The notes below the pieces were generated by a model. The model was not told the origin of the DNA, searched no databases, and was given only the letters and a program-made list of their open reading frames with translations. A DNA stretch of 64,000 nt, taken from contig NZ_JAUZDX010000007.1 in NCBI RefSeq assembly GCF_030704685.1, positions 62,001 through 126,000 on the forward strand, read 5' to 3'. Positions 44,067 to 53,994 of this stretch are shown one piece after another. The position numbers and the translations under genes are program-made. Each line of letters opens with the position of its first letter. The first letter of the stretch is position 1. This stretch comes from Acidovorax sp. A1169. GTDB lineage: Bacteria; Pseudomonadota; Gammaproteobacteria; Burkholderiales; Burkholderiaceae_C.

Positions 44067-44338
44067 TGGAGAGTCCTTGTCAGAAGAAGAGCGTTGAGTG
44101 CTCTGGGTCCATTGTTCAAGCACACCGTGATCGGGCCTGTAGGACTTGCGCAGGAACTGGCGTGGGACTTCAAGCGCCCGCGCGGCGCCAGGTCGCAGCG
44201 CATTCGGCCGGGCGTCCTACACCAAGAGTTACACCGGGCAGGCAAATGTAGGCCCAGGCAACAGCAGGCAAAATGGCTGGCTGCTCACAGCCATCTGCGG
44301 TGCAATGGCGGCCTGTTCAACTTCGGAGCTCAGCACCC

Positions 44339-44800
44339 ATGAAGACCCCAACGACCGTGAACACCCCATCGCGCAAAGCGGCCCATCCCTTCGATGCCAG
44401 CAGCGCCCTGCTGTTTGCCGTGCTCTCCATCGGCGCTTTCACTGCGGCGTCCACCGCCCATGCGCAAAGCGCGACCAACAACCCACCGCTGACCGCGCCT
44501 GCCAACGGCACCCGGCCTGCGGCACCGAGCCTGGGTGTGACCCCGCCCATCCCGCACAGCGCCACGACCCCATCGCCCGCCCTGGCACCCCAGCTCGGCG
44601 GCACGACCAACCCCACCCAACAGGTGCAGAACTCGCAGGCCGGCGTTGCCTTCTCGCGTGCAGACGCCAACCGTGATGGCCAGCTGAGCCCGCAGGAGGC
44701 CGTGATGCTGCCGGCCATCAGCCAGAAGTTCGAGGCCCTGGACCGCAACAAGGACAAGTTCCTGTCGCTCGAAGAGTTCGCACTGGCCGCCAAGTCCTGA
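44339..44800 (+). CDS. exported EF-hand protein B
   Basis: The 153-residue protein has a long signal sequence (hydrophobic [20 protein letters not shown], about residues 24-43), a Pro/Ala/Thr-rich region, and two EF-hand loops: [12 protein letters not shown] near 108 and [12 protein letters not shown] near 137. The loops have the Asp/Asn and Glu calcium ligands. It is divergent from EF-hand protein A across 272 bp and followed by a terminator. Confidence 0.85.
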   Translation: MKTPTTVNTPSRKAAHPFDASSALLFAVLSIGAFTAASTAHAQSATNNPPLTAPANGTRPAAPSLGVTPPIPHSATTPSPALAPQLGGTTNPTQQVQNSQAGVAFSRADANRDGQLSPQEAVMLPAISQKFEALDRNKDKFLSLEEFALAAKS

Positions 44801-44827
44801 TCGACCCCACCTCCCCTTTCATCCCAC

Positions 44828-44854
44828 AAGCATGCTGCGGCGTGCTTCTTTTTT
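44828..44854 (+). terminator. rho-independent terminator of EF-hand gene B
   Basis: AAGCATGC-TGCG-GCGTGCTT (one G-T pair) is followed by CTTTTTT, 28 bp after the stop codon. Confidence 0.85.
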
Positions 44855-44863
44855 GCCCGCCAA

Positions 44864-45644
<781 letters not shown>

Positions 45645-45661
<17 letters not shown>

Positions 45662-46298
45662 GGAGTTTCCTTTCGAGGGACTGCGCCACCAGGCTCACCG
45701 GGAAGCACAGCGCAAAGTACATGAGGGCCACGCAGGCGTAGACCAGGAAGGGCTTGTAGGTGGCGTTGGAGATCATGCTGCCGGCCTTTGTCAGTTCGAC
45801 GAAGCCGATCACCGAGGCCAGCGCCGTGCCCTTGATCACCTGCACCAGAAAGCCCACCGTGGGCGGCACGGCGATGCGCAGTGCCTGCGGCAGCACCACG
45901 TGGCGCAGCTGTTCGCGGAAGTTGAGCGCCAGGCTTTGCGCGGCCTCCCACTGCCCCTTGGGAATGGACTCCACGCAGCCGCGCCAGATCTCGGTGAGGT
46001 AGGCGCTGGTGTAGAGCGTGAGCGCAAAGGCCGCCGCCGTCCACGGCGAGGTCTTGATGCCGAACAGCGCGATGCCGAAGTAGGCCAGGAACAGCTGCAT
46101 CAACAGCGGCGTGCCCTGGAAGACCTGCACATAGGCGCTGATGGCGCGCTGCGCACCGCGCAGCTTGGACAGGCGCAGCACCAGCAGCGCCATGCCGACG
46201 AGGCCGCCACCAATGAAGGCGATCAGCGAGAGGCTCACCGTCCAGCGCGCGGCGCCGAGCAGGTTGCGCAGGATGTCCCAAAGGGAAAATTCGACCAT
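45645..46298 (-). CDS. polar amino acid ABC permease (second)
   Basis: The 217-residue protein starts MVEFSLWDILRNLLGAARWT and has about five helices and the HisM/GlnP loop (EIWRGCVESIPKGQWEAAQSL...VVLPQALRIAVPP). It should pair with the permease at 46571. Its start lies only 3 bp from a 269-bp palindromic element, so its ribosome-binding site, if any, must lie in the element arm; none is strong. Confidence 0.92.
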
Positions 46299-46301
46299 GA
46301 T

Positions 46302-46570
46302 AGAACGTGTTTACCGCTTATCCGAGACCGCGTTGGAGCGCAATCGGGATGAGTGGATGTTTCGGATGCGCCGCATGGGCTTGCGCCCATGCAAGCAGTC
46401 GGGGCGTCCAATCGCCCGATTTCGCTCCAACCCTTCGGGCAAGTGCCTTGCCTGGCGGTCTGCGGCGTTGCGGCGCTTGTTGATAGCCGGGCTATCAACT
46501 GCGCACCGCGCCTTGCACACCATCCCGGCAAGGTACTTGCGCGGCCTCGGATAAGCGGTAAACACGTTCT
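46302..46570. repeat. 269-bp palindromic MITE-like element with perfect 25-bp arms
   Basis: The arms, 46302-46326 (AGAACGTGTTTACCGC...) and 46546-46570, are perfect inverted repeats. The interior contains GGCTTGCGCCCATGCAAGC, TTGATAGCCGGGCTATCAA and other hairpins but no gene. It fills the whole gap between two permease genes: the first ends at 46571 and the second starts at 46298. It is therefore either a non-autonomous mobile element tolerated in an operon or an intercistronic RNA structure. No clear target duplication was seen. Confidence 0.8.
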
Positions 46571-47245
46571 TCACCTCCCGACCAGGAAACGCGCGCCCAC
46601 CCACACCAGCAGGCGCCGGGTGAGCATGGACAGCGCCAGGTACACGATGGTGGCCACGATGAAGGCCTCGAACGCGCGGAAGGTGTTGCTGGAGATCAGA
46701 TTGGCCGCGTAGCTCAGCTCTGGTGTGGAGATCTGCCCGCACACGGCCGAGCCCAGCATGACGATGATGATCTGGCTCACCATCGAGGGCCACACCTTCT
46801 GCAGTGCGGGCGGCAGTACCACCCGGCGGAAGGTCTGGCCGGGCGTGAGGGCCAGGCTGGCGGCGGCCTCGACCTGGCCGCGCGGCGTGGCCTCGATGCC
46901 GGCGCGGATGATCTCGGACGAGTAGGCCCCGAGGTTGATCACCATGGCCAGCACCGACGCCAATTCGGGCGAGAGCTTGAGCCCCAGCGCCGGCAGCCCG
47001 AAGAACAGGAAGAACAGCTGCACGATGAACGGCGTGTTGCGCACCAGCTCCACGTACGCGGCCACCACCCAGCGCAGCGCCGCCGGGCGCGGGCCCAGGT
47101 TGCGCGAGCGCGCCCAGGCGCAGGCAGTGCCCAGCAGCAGGCCCAGCACCGTGCCCACCACGGTGAGCCCTATCGTCCAGGCCACGCCGCGCAGCAGCAT
47201 GGGCCACTGCGAGAACACGGCAGAGAAATCCAGTTGGATGAGCAT
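46571..47245 (-). CDS. polar amino acid ABC permease (first)
   Basis: The 224-residue protein starts MLIQLDFSAVFSQWPMLLRG and has the family loop EIIRAGIEATPRGQVEAAASL...VVLPPALQKVWPS. With the second permease it forms a heterodimeric channel of the HisQ/HisM type. Its stop codon touches the 269-bp element. It follows the binding-protein gene by 84 bp. Confidence 0.92.
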   Translation of the reverse strand: MLIQLDFSAVFSQWPMLLRGVAWTIGLTVVGTVLGLLLGTACAWARSRNLGPRPAALRWVVAAYVELVRNTPFIVQLFFLFFGLPALGLKLSPELASVLAMVINLGAYSSEIIRAGIEATPRGQVEAAASLALTPGQTFRRVVLPPALQKVWPSMVSQIIIVMLGSAVCGQISTPELSYAANLISSNTFRAFEAFIVATIVYLALSMLTRRLLVWVGARFLVGR

Positions 47246-47329
47246 GGTGCGGTTGCCCCGCAGCGCTCGTCACGCGGCGGGCCTGTGCAAGGTGGGGGGA
47301 GTGCGCGCGGGCTCAGGCAGCGGGCGGGC

Positions 47330-48139
47330 TTACTGAGGCAGGTCGCCGGCGGGGCGGCCCAGCCACTTGCTCGACAGCTTGTCGATGTCGCCGGACTTCC
47401 TGGCCTCGGCAATGATCTCGTTCACGCGCAGGCGCAGCTTGTCCTCGCCCTTGGCCACGCCGATGAAGTTCGGGCTGTCCTTGAGCAGCAGCTTGTACTC
47501 GGTGGCCAGGTTCGGGTTCTTGACCATGATGGTGCCGGCCGTCGATGCGCTGGTGGCAATCGCCTGCGTCTGGCCCGATACGAAGGCCGAGATGCTGGCG
47601 GCGTGGTCTTCGAAGCGCTTGACGTCCACGCCGGCGGGCGCGACCTTGGCCAGCTCCTGGTCTTCCATGGCGCCGCGCGTCACGGCCACCGACTTGCCGG
47701 ACAGGTCGGCAAAGCTCTTGATCGACAGGCTCTTGCTCGCAAACACGGCCTGGAAGAACGGCGCGTAGGCGGCGGTGAAGTCGATCACCTTCTCGCGCTC
47801 AGGGTTCTTGCCCAGGGTGGAGATGACGAGGTCGGCCTTCTGCGTCTGCAGGTAGGGGATGCGGTTGGCGCTGGTTACGGGGATCAGCTCGACCTTCACG
47901 CCCATTTTGGCGGCAATGTAGTTGGCCATTTCCACATCCAGGCCCTGGGGCTTGAGGTCGGTGCCGACGAAGCCGTAGGGTGGGTAGTCGGTGGGGATGG
48001 CGATCTTGATTTCCTTGGCCTTCTGGATGTTGTCCAGCGCGTTCTGCGCATGCGCGGCGGGCGCCAGCAGCGCGGCCGACAGGCCGGCAGCGGCCAGCAG
48101 GCCCAGGGTGGAACGGCGGGTGGTGGCACGGGTGGTCAT
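47330..48139 (-). CDS. polar amino acid ABC periplasmic binding protein
   Basis: The 269-residue protein has a signal peptide with a twin-arginine-like start (MTTRATTRRSTLGLLAAAGL) ending near AAHAQ, and the family-3 binding-protein core: KIAIPTDYPPYGFVG, GLDVEMANYIAAKMGVKVEL and KADLVISTLGKNPEREKVIDF. Its start overlaps the stop of the GntR gene by 4 bp. It defines the ligand of this transporter, probably a polar amino acid. Confidence 0.93.
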   Translation of the reverse strand: MTTRATTRRSTLGLLAAAGLSAALLAPAAHAQNALDNIQKAKEIKIAIPTDYPPYGFVGTDLKPQGLDVEMANYIAAKMGVKVELIPVTSANRIPYLQTQKADLVISTLGKNPEREKVIDFTAAYAPFFQAVFASKSLSIKSFADLSGKSVAVTRGAMEDQELAKVAPAGVDVKRFEDHAASISAFVSGQTQAIATSASTAGTIMVKNPNLATEYKLLLKDSPNFIGVAKGEDKLRLRVNEIIAEARKSGDIDKLSSKWLGRPAGDLPQ

Positions 48140-48927
48140 AGCAAGGCTCCTAGGTAGGTGGATGCGTCATCGGACGGTGGGGGAACAGATTTCTTGGCGG
48201 CCGCCTTGCGCGGAGCGCGGCCCTTGGCAGGCGCTGCCGCCTCAGGCGCGGCAGCGCTCTTGCGCACAGGCGCCAGCGCGTCGCGTAGCTCGGCCAGCGG
48301 GTCGTGGCTGGCCTGCAGGCGCAGCGCGTCCTGCACGGTGCCTATGTGTTCGGACATGAGGGCCTCTGCGCGGGCGATGTCGCCGGCCTCCAGCGCCTCG
48401 ACGATGCGCACGTGGTCGGCGCACGACTGCGCCGCGTCGTGCGAGGACTGGTAGAGCATGGCGATCAGCGTGGTGCGCGCCGTGAAGTCGCGCAGCGTAT
48501 CGGCCAGCAGGCTGTTGCCCAGGCACTCGGCCAGGCAGACATGGAAGTCGCCCAAGAGGAAGCTGCGCGCACCCACGTCGCTGCCGGCCAGAGCCGCCTT
48601 CTCGCGCTGCAGATGGCTCTTGAGCTGGCGCAGCGCCGCCTTGTCCACCGACTTGAGCTGGTGCAGCAGGCCGAGTTCGATCACGCGGCGCGCCTCGAAG
48701 GCCTCGCGCGCCTCGTCCTCGGAAGGTTCGATCACGTACCAGCCGCGGCGCGCGCTCACGGTGACGATGCCGCGCGTGGACAGCCGCGTGAGCGCCTCGC
48801 GCACGATGGTGCGGCTGCAGTCGAACAGCATGGCCAGCTGCTGCTCGCCCAGGCGCGAGCCCGGGGCCAGCTTCTGGGCCATCACGGCTTCGATGATGCG
48901 GTTGCTGATGTCGGTGGCAGAGGTCAT
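48136..48927 (-). CDS. GntR-family regulator, FCD subgroup, operon leader
   Basis: The 263-residue protein has a winged HTH (about 10-75, LAMLFDCSRTIVREALTRLSTRG), the FCD domain (about 90-215) and a basic Ala/Lys-rich tail (about 220-263). It is the first gene of the amino acid ABC operon and overlaps the binding-protein gene. A TTGTATACCA-type site lies about 30 bp upstream of its start, so autoregulation of the whole operon is likely. Confidence 0.9.
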   Translation of the reverse strand: MTSATDISNRIIEAVMAQKLAPGSRLGEQQLAMLFDCSRTIVREALTRLSTRGIVTVSARRGWYVIEPSEDEAREAFEARRVIELGLLHQLKSVDKAALRQLKSHLQREKAALAGSDVGARSFLLGDFHVCLAECLGNSLLADTLRDFTARTTLIAMLYQSSHDAAQSCADHVRIVEALEAGDIARAEALMSEHIGTVQDALRLQASHDPLAELRDALAPVRKSAAAPEAAAPAKGRAPRKAAAKKSVPPPSDDASTYLGALL

Positions 48928-48957
48928 TGCACCTCCTTACGCAGCTTCCGTGCCAAC

Positions 48958-48967
48958 TGGTATACAA
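48958..48967. promoter_or_regulatory. TGGTATACAA site, candidate GntR/FCD operator
   Basis: This near-palindrome 31 bp upstream of the GntR start resembles the TNGTNNNACNA operators of FCD regulators. It is the only such site in the gap before the operon. Confidence 0.5.
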
Positions 48968-49030
48968 GCGCAATGCACCAGCTTGGCGCACCACCGGAGT
49001 GTCCGAGGCGTGGCCTGCCCCGTCGGAGTG

Positions 49031-50539
49031 CTAGAGAATGCCGTCCCAGACGCACCAGTGAGCGGCTGCCGGATCTGGCACGCACCGGGATGGCACATTG
49101 AAGTGCATGGCCCATGGCGCCGCTTGCGCATGGACCGGCCATCCCGGGTCGCCACTGGTTGCAAAGCGCACCCAGGCACCGTGCATGGCGTCCGACAGTG
49201 CCTGGGGTGCACAAACGCCCGTGAATTCCAGCCCCTGCGCGGAGTGCAGGTTGCCAAACACGAAGGGCAGCTCCAAAGCATGGGCCGCGCCCAGCCGCCC
49301 ACGCCACTGGGGCGATCTCCAGTCGAATTGGTACAGATACGCCTTCACGCCCAGGGCGCCGGCCATGGAGGCGATGCGGCGCGCGGGAACGCGATAGTAA
49401 TAATCCGACTGCACAGCGCACAGCAGCTCGCCCGGGGTTGTGGCGCCCTGCCCTGCAGCCGCCGCATAGGCCTGCAGCCCATTGGACGGCAAGCCCACGG
49501 CATCGGCAAAGGACTGCAGCTGCGCGCCCGTCACGCGGTCCACTGCGCCACCGGGCACGTGGTACAGGCGCATCTCATCGGCATTGCTGCCCACCATTAC
49601 CTGCAGGCTGGGCAGTGCACCTGCCCAAGCATGCCGCATGGCCTGCAAAGGCGGCGCAGGCAGCACCGTGCCATCCACCACGGGCCGCAGCGGAAAGAAG
49701 TTGCGCCCGTCGATGCCATGGTGCAGCCGCAGGGCCGGCTCCGCAGCCAGGCGGTGCACGGCGTGCAGCACCGCAGGCAGCGGCGCAGCCGCCAACGCAT
49801 CGCGGGTGGGCGCCACCCCCACCAGCGCTGCGATGGCCATGCGTACCGCAGCCGCGTCGGCCAGATCCTGGCAGGCGATGCTCGGGCTTTGCAGGATGGC
49901 GCGCTGGAACAGCCCCTGCGCCACCGACATGCCCAGCAGGCAGGCCAGGGCACCGGCACCTGCGGACTGGCCGAACACCGTCACCCGTGCCGGGTCACCG
50001 CCAACGGCATGGATGTGGTCCTGCACCCATTTCAGGGCAGCCACCTGGTCGAGCAGGCCGCGGTTGGCTGTCGCGTCCTGCACATGCAGAAAACCATCCA
50101 CCCCCAGGCGGTATTGCAGCGACACGAACACGATGCCCTGGCGCGCAAATGCTGCACCGTCGTACAAAGGATCGCTGGCGCTGCCGCGAAAGAACCCGCC
50201 GCCATGCACCCACACCATCACCGGCAGGTGCTCGCCGGCCCCTGTCTCAGGCGCCCAGATATTCAGTGCCAGGCAGTCTTCCCCGCCCTGCACTGGCGCA
50301 CCGGCCAAGGCGGCCCGGGCCAACTGCGGCGCCATGGGCGCAAAGGCCACGGCATCGCGCACGCCGCTCCAGGCCGGCACGGCCACAGGCGGCAGAAAGC
50401 GGCGCGCTCCGTACGGCGCCAGTGCATAGCGCACCCCCCGGAACACGCGCAGACCGGATTCCCAGACCCCGCGCAAGCGGCCACCGTGCGCCAACACGGC
50501 CTCGGGCGCCGCGGGCCGGATCGGTGCGTGCAGCGTCAT
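49031..50539 (-). CDS. type-B carboxylesterase/lipase
   Basis: The 502-residue alpha/beta hydrolase has the type-B signatures EDCLALNIWAPE and FGQSAGAGALACLL (nucleophile Ser in GQSAG), the oxyanion HGGGF, and the histidine region GAAHALELPFVFGN. No signal peptide is evident. It is the third gene of a TetR-Bug-esterase operon joined by ATGA overlaps; the unit probably imports and hydrolyses an ester or a related carbon source. Confidence 0.92.
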   Translation of the reverse strand: MTLHAPIRPAAPEAVLAHGGRLRGVWESGLRVFRGVRYALAPYGARRFLPPVAVPAWSGVRDAVAFAPMAPQLARAALAGAPVQGGEDCLALNIWAPETGAGEHLPVMVWVHGGGFFRGSASDPLYDGAAFARQGIVFVSLQYRLGVDGFLHVQDATANRGLLDQVAALKWVQDHIHAVGGDPARVTVFGQSAGAGALACLLGMSVAQGLFQRAILQSPSIACQDLADAAAVRMAIAALVGVAPTRDALAAAPLPAVLHAVHRLAAEPALRLHHGIDGRNFFPLRPVVDGTVLPAPPLQAMRHAWAGALPSLQVMVGSNADEMRLYHVPGGAVDRVTGAQLQSFADAVGLPSNGLQAYAAAAGQGATTPGELLCAVQSDYYYRVPARRIASMAGALGVKAYLYQFDWRSPQWRGRLGAAHALELPFVFGNLHSAQGLEFTGVCAPQALSDAMHGAWVRFATSGDPGWPVHAQAAPWAMHFNVPSRCVPDPAAAHWCVWDGIL

Positions 50540-51537
50540 TCCGTGGCCAGGCCCAGCTTGTCGATCAGAGGGCGCCACACGGCAGCATCGCGGGCAGCCC
50601 AGGCGCGCGCATCGCCGGGGGTGGATCCCGTGAGTGTCACGTTCATGGTCTCCAGGCGGGACTTGTACTGGGCATCGCTGCGGCATTTGTCCGTCACCGC
50701 ATTGAGCTTGTTGAGCAAGTCCGGCGGTGTCCCTGCCCGGGCCACCACCGCAATCCACGAGGGCCGCGCCAGGTCGCCGGCGGCGGGCAGGGCTTCGGCG
50801 ATGGTGGGCACGTCAGGTAGCTGCGGTGAGCGCTGGGCGGCAAACAGGGCCAGCGGCACCAGCTTGCCGGCCTTGACCTGCGCGGTGGCCGTGCCGATCA
50901 CCAGGGTCATCGCATGGATCTGCTGGCCCATCAGCGCCGTGAGGCCAGCACCCTCGCCGACAAAGGGGACATGGGTGGCTGGCACACCCATGCGGTCCAT
51001 GAGGGCGGTGGTGAGCAGGTGCGCAGGGCTGCCCTTGCCCGGTGAGCCGAAGTTGAGCCCGCCCGGAGTGGCACGCGCCAGCTTCTCCAGGTCGGCCAGG
51101 CGGGTGATACCCTGCCCCGCCGGCACGGCGAGCACGAGCGGCGAGGTGCCCAGGACGGAAACGCCATCAAAGTCGCGCAAAGGGTCGTAGGGCTGCTGCC
51201 TGTACACATACGGCGTGATGGACATCTGCGACATGCCAATACTCATCAGGCTATAGCCATCGGCTGGCTGGGCCTTGAGGTAGTTGACCGCCAGGATGCC
51301 ATTGGCCCCAGGCTTGTTCTGCACCACCACGGCCTGGCCCAGCTCGCGGGCGGCGCAGTCAGCCCATACGCGGGTCATGGCGTCCGAGCCACTGCCGGGA
51401 GGCTGTTGGGCAATGATCTGGATGGGTTTGGAGGGGTAGGCACCCGGTTGCGCACCGGCAGCCGTGGCCACGGCAAGGCACGCAGCGGCCATCAGCACGC
51501 GCGGTGAAGCTGGTGAATGCAGATACTGCACAGTCAT
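50536..51537 (-). CDS. Bug-family (TctC-like) periplasmic solute-binding protein
   Basis: The 333-residue protein has a signal peptide (SPRVLMAAACLAVATAAGAQ) and the Bug loops YPSKPIQIIAQQPPGSGSDAMTR and NKPGANGILAVNYLKAQPADGY. It is a second orphan binding protein, without tctAB nearby. Start and stop overlap the TetR and esterase genes by 4 bp each, so its ligand is probably the esterase substrate or product, or the TetR ligand. Confidence 0.92.
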   Translation of the reverse strand: MTVQYLHSPASPRVLMAAACLAVATAAGAQPGAYPSKPIQIIAQQPPGSGSDAMTRVWADCAARELGQAVVVQNKPGANGILAVNYLKAQPADGYSLMSIGMSQMSITPYVYRQQPYDPLRDFDGVSVLGTSPLVLAVPAGQGITRLADLEKLARATPGGLNFGSPGKGSPAHLLTTALMDRMGVPATHVPFVGEGAGLTALMGQQIHAMTLVIGTATAQVKAGKLVPLALFAAQRSPQLPDVPTIAEALPAAGDLARPSWIAVVARAGTPPDLLNKLNAVTDKCRSDAQYKSRLETMNVTLTGSTPGDARAWAARDAAVWRPLIDKLGLATE

Positions 51538-52259
51538 GGTTTGTCTCCTGTCGTTGGTGTCTTGGTACGCGCTGTGCGCTGGCGACTGCGGGCCTTGGCA
51601 CCGCCACCTTTCTCCTGACAGCGGGCGGCAATGAGGCCCGCCAGGCATTCGAGCTGTGCGATGTGGGCAGCCTTGTGTGCAGGGCCATCCACCACAGGGG
51701 TAAACAACTGCAGCAGGCCCAGGCCGCGCAGCGTGGAGAACACAAGGCCCAGGAAAGCCTCGCGGTCTGCATGGCCAGTGAGTTCGGGGAACGTGTCGAA
51801 GAAGCCTGCGCGCATCTGCGCATTGAGCGTGGCGCGCAGCGCGGCGATGTGGGTCAGCACTTCGGGCTGGTTGCGGCAACCGAGATAGATGTTCCAGGCC
51901 ACGATGAAGCGCGGCTGGGCATAGACCAGGGTCCATGCGGCATGCACGAATTGCGCAGCGCGCTGCGGCGGCGCTAGCGCGGCGGCTGGCCACAGCTGGC
52001 CGTCCTGGCGGCCCGAGTCGATCAGCTCGCTGAGCACCCGCATCATCAGCACGGCCTTGGACTCGAAGTGGTGCTGCACGGCCCCTGAGGTCATGCCGGC
52101 CGAGCGGGCCAGCTCGTGGATGGACATCTCCTCGAAGCTCTTGCTCTGGATCACATCGATGGCGGTGGCTATCAGGTGCTGGCGCGTGGCGGCACTGCGC
52201 TCGGCATGCGTACGCCGGGGGGTGGCGGCTTGCGGCTCGATGGGCGGGGACTTGCTCAT
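51534..52259 (-). CDS. TetR-family regulator of the Bug/esterase operon
   Basis: The 241-residue protein has a disordered head, the HTH at about residues 25-70 (MSIHELARSAGMTSGAVQHHF), a helical ligand domain (to about 215) and a very basic tail (KARSRQRTARTKTPTTG). It leads the operon and overlaps the Bug gene. The divergent region upstream contains an inverted repeat TACATT-N8-AATGTA, its likely operator. The divergent FAD dehydrogenase gene could be co-controlled. Confidence 0.9.
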   Translation of the reverse strand: MSKSPPIEPQAATPRRTHAERSAATRQHLIATAIDVIQSKSFEEMSIHELARSAGMTSGAVQHHFESKAVLMMRVLSELIDSGRQDGQLWPAAALAPPQRAAQFVHAAWTLVYAQPRFIVAWNIYLGCRNQPEVLTHIAALRATLNAQMRAGFFDTFPELTGHADREAFLGLVFSTLRGLGLLQLFTPVVDGPAHKAAHIAQLECLAGLIAARCQEKGGGAKARSRQRTARTKTPTTGDKP

Positions 52260-52274
52260 TGCTTGATCACAATA

Positions 52275-52294
52275 TACATTTCGAACGTAATGTA
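52275..52294. promoter_or_regulatory. TACATT-N8-AATGTA inverted repeat, candidate TetR operator
   Basis: The 6-8-6 inverted repeat has TTCGAA at its centre and lies 16 bp upstream of the TetR start, in the region shared with the divergent dehydrogenase gene. The surrounding bases are AT-rich compared with the genome. Confidence 0.6.
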
Positions 52295-52435
52295 AATGGC
52301 CAGGTGCGCAGCGGCATCGGTGCATACCCGGTGCACCCACGCCGCACCCAGGGATCTGCGGCGCGCAGGCACACGCCCCGGACCACGCCGCCCTAAAATG
52401 ACCAAAGCACCACCGCCCACGCACGGAGACAACCC

Positions 52436-53860
52436 ATGAACGCCCCCACCGCCGCCTCGCACCTGCTGCCCGAGATCCACCTGCGCGAGGTGCCCCAGGC
52501 GCTAATCGACGCACTGCAGGCCCGCTTCGGCGCCCGGTGCTCGCTGGCCCAGGCCGTGCGCGAGCAGCACGGGCGCGACGAGGGCTCGCTGCAGGCGCCA
52601 CCGCCCTCGGCCGTGGTGTTTGCCGAAAGCACGCAGGACGTGGCCGATGCCGTGAAGCTGGCCAGCCAGTACGAGGTGCCGGTGATCCCCTACGGCGCGG
52701 GCTCCTCGCTCGAAGGCCACCTGCTGGCCGTGCAGGGCGGCATCAGCATCGACGTGAGCCGCATGAACCAGGTGCTGAGCATCGATGCCGAGGACCTCAC
52801 GGTGACGGTGCAGCCTGGCATCACGCGCAAGGCGCTGAACGACGCGATCAAGGACACGGGCCTGTTCTTCCCCATCGACCCCGGAGCGGATGCCAGCATC
52901 GGCGGTATGAGCGCCACGCGCGCCAGCGGCACCAACGCCGTGCGCTACGGCACCATGCGCGAGAACGTGCTGGCGCTGGAGGTGGTGACCGCCAGCGGCG
53001 AGGTCATCCACACCGGCACGCGCGCCAAGAAGAGCAGCGCCGGCTACGACCTCACGCGCCTGATGGTGGGCAGCGAGGGCACGCTGGGCATCATGACCCA
53101 GATCACCGTGCGCCTGTACCCCCTGCCCGAAGCCGTGTCGGCCGCGATCTGCTCGTTCCCGAGCATCGAGGCGGCCGTGCGCACCACCATCCAGACCATC
53201 CAGCTCGGTGTGCCGATCGCGCGCGTGGAGCTGATCGACCACCACACCGTGCGCATGGTCAACGCGCACAGCAAGCTCGGCCTGCGCGAGGAACCCATGC
53301 TGCTCATGGAGTTCCACGGCTCGCCGTCGAGCGTGAAGGAGCAGGCCGAGACCGTGCAGGAGATCGCCAGCGAGTTCGGTGGCAATGCCTTCGAGTGGGC
53401 CAGCACGCCCGAGGAACGCACGCGCCTGTGGACCGCCCGGCACAACGCCTACTTCGCTGCCGTGCAGAGCCGCCCGGGCTGCCGCGCCATCAGCACCGAT
53501 ACCTGCGTGCCCATCAGCCGTTTGGCGGACTGCCTGCTCGACTCGGTGGCCGAGGCCGACGCCAGCGGCATCCCCTACTTCCTCGTGGGCCATGTGGGCG
53601 ACGGCAATTTCCACTTCGGCTACCTGCTGGACCCGAACATCCCCGAGGAGCGCGTGACCGCCGAGGACCTGAACCACAAGCTCGTGGCACGTGCCCTGGC
53701 CCTGGGCGGCACCTGCACCGGCGAGCACGGCATAGGCCTGCACAAGATGGGCTTTCTGCTCGACGAGACCGGAGCCGGCGCGGTGGACATGATGCGCGCC
53801 ATCAAGCGCGCGCTGGACCCGAAGAACATCCTGAACCCGGGCAAGATCTTCGCGCTGTGA
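52436..53860 (+). CDS. FAD-linked 2-hydroxyacid dehydrogenase (GlcD / D-lactate dehydrogenase-like)
   Basis: The 474-residue protein has the PCMH-type FAD domain (VIPYGAGSSLEGHLLAVQGG; GADASIGGMSATRASGTNAV) and the C-terminal cap with LGGTCTGEHGIGLHKMG and the closing ALDPKNILNPGKIF. It oxidises D-lactate, glycolate or a related 2-hydroxyacid, passing electrons to a quinone or electron-transfer protein. No glcE/glcF partners are adjacent, so a single-subunit D-lactate dehydrogenase-like enzyme is more probable. It is divergent from the TetR-led operon. Confidence 0.9.
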   Translation: MNAPTAASHLLPEIHLREVPQALIDALQARFGARCSLAQAVREQHGRDEGSLQAPPPSAVVFAESTQDVADAVKLASQYEVPVIPYGAGSSLEGHLLAVQGGISIDVSRMNQVLSIDAEDLTVTVQPGITRKALNDAIKDTGLFFPIDPGADASIGGMSATRASGTNAVRYGTMRENVLALEVVTASGEVIHTGTRAKKSSAGYDLTRLMVGSEGTLGIMTQITVRLYPLPEAVSAAICSFPSIEAAVRTTIQTIQLGVPIARVELIDHHTVRMVNAHSKLGLREEPMLLMEFHGSPSSVKEQAETVQEIASEFGGNAFEWASTPEERTRLWTARHNAYFAAVQSRPGCRAISTDTCVPISRLADCLLDSVAEADASGIPYFLVGHVGDGNFHFGYLLDPNIPEERVTAEDLNHKLVARALALGGTCTGEHGIGLHKMGFLLDETGAGAVDMMRAIKRALDPKNILNPGKIFAL

Positions 53861-53994
53861 TGGCGGCCGTGAGGTCGTTGTCCCGAACGCGGCCTGGTTT
53901 GCGGGCATAAGTCACACAATCGTGCAGGGCGTGGCTTGCGTTGCGCCCGGGCTACCGTATCGTGGCCGGTCCCCGGCCTCTTGCTTCGCCTGCC

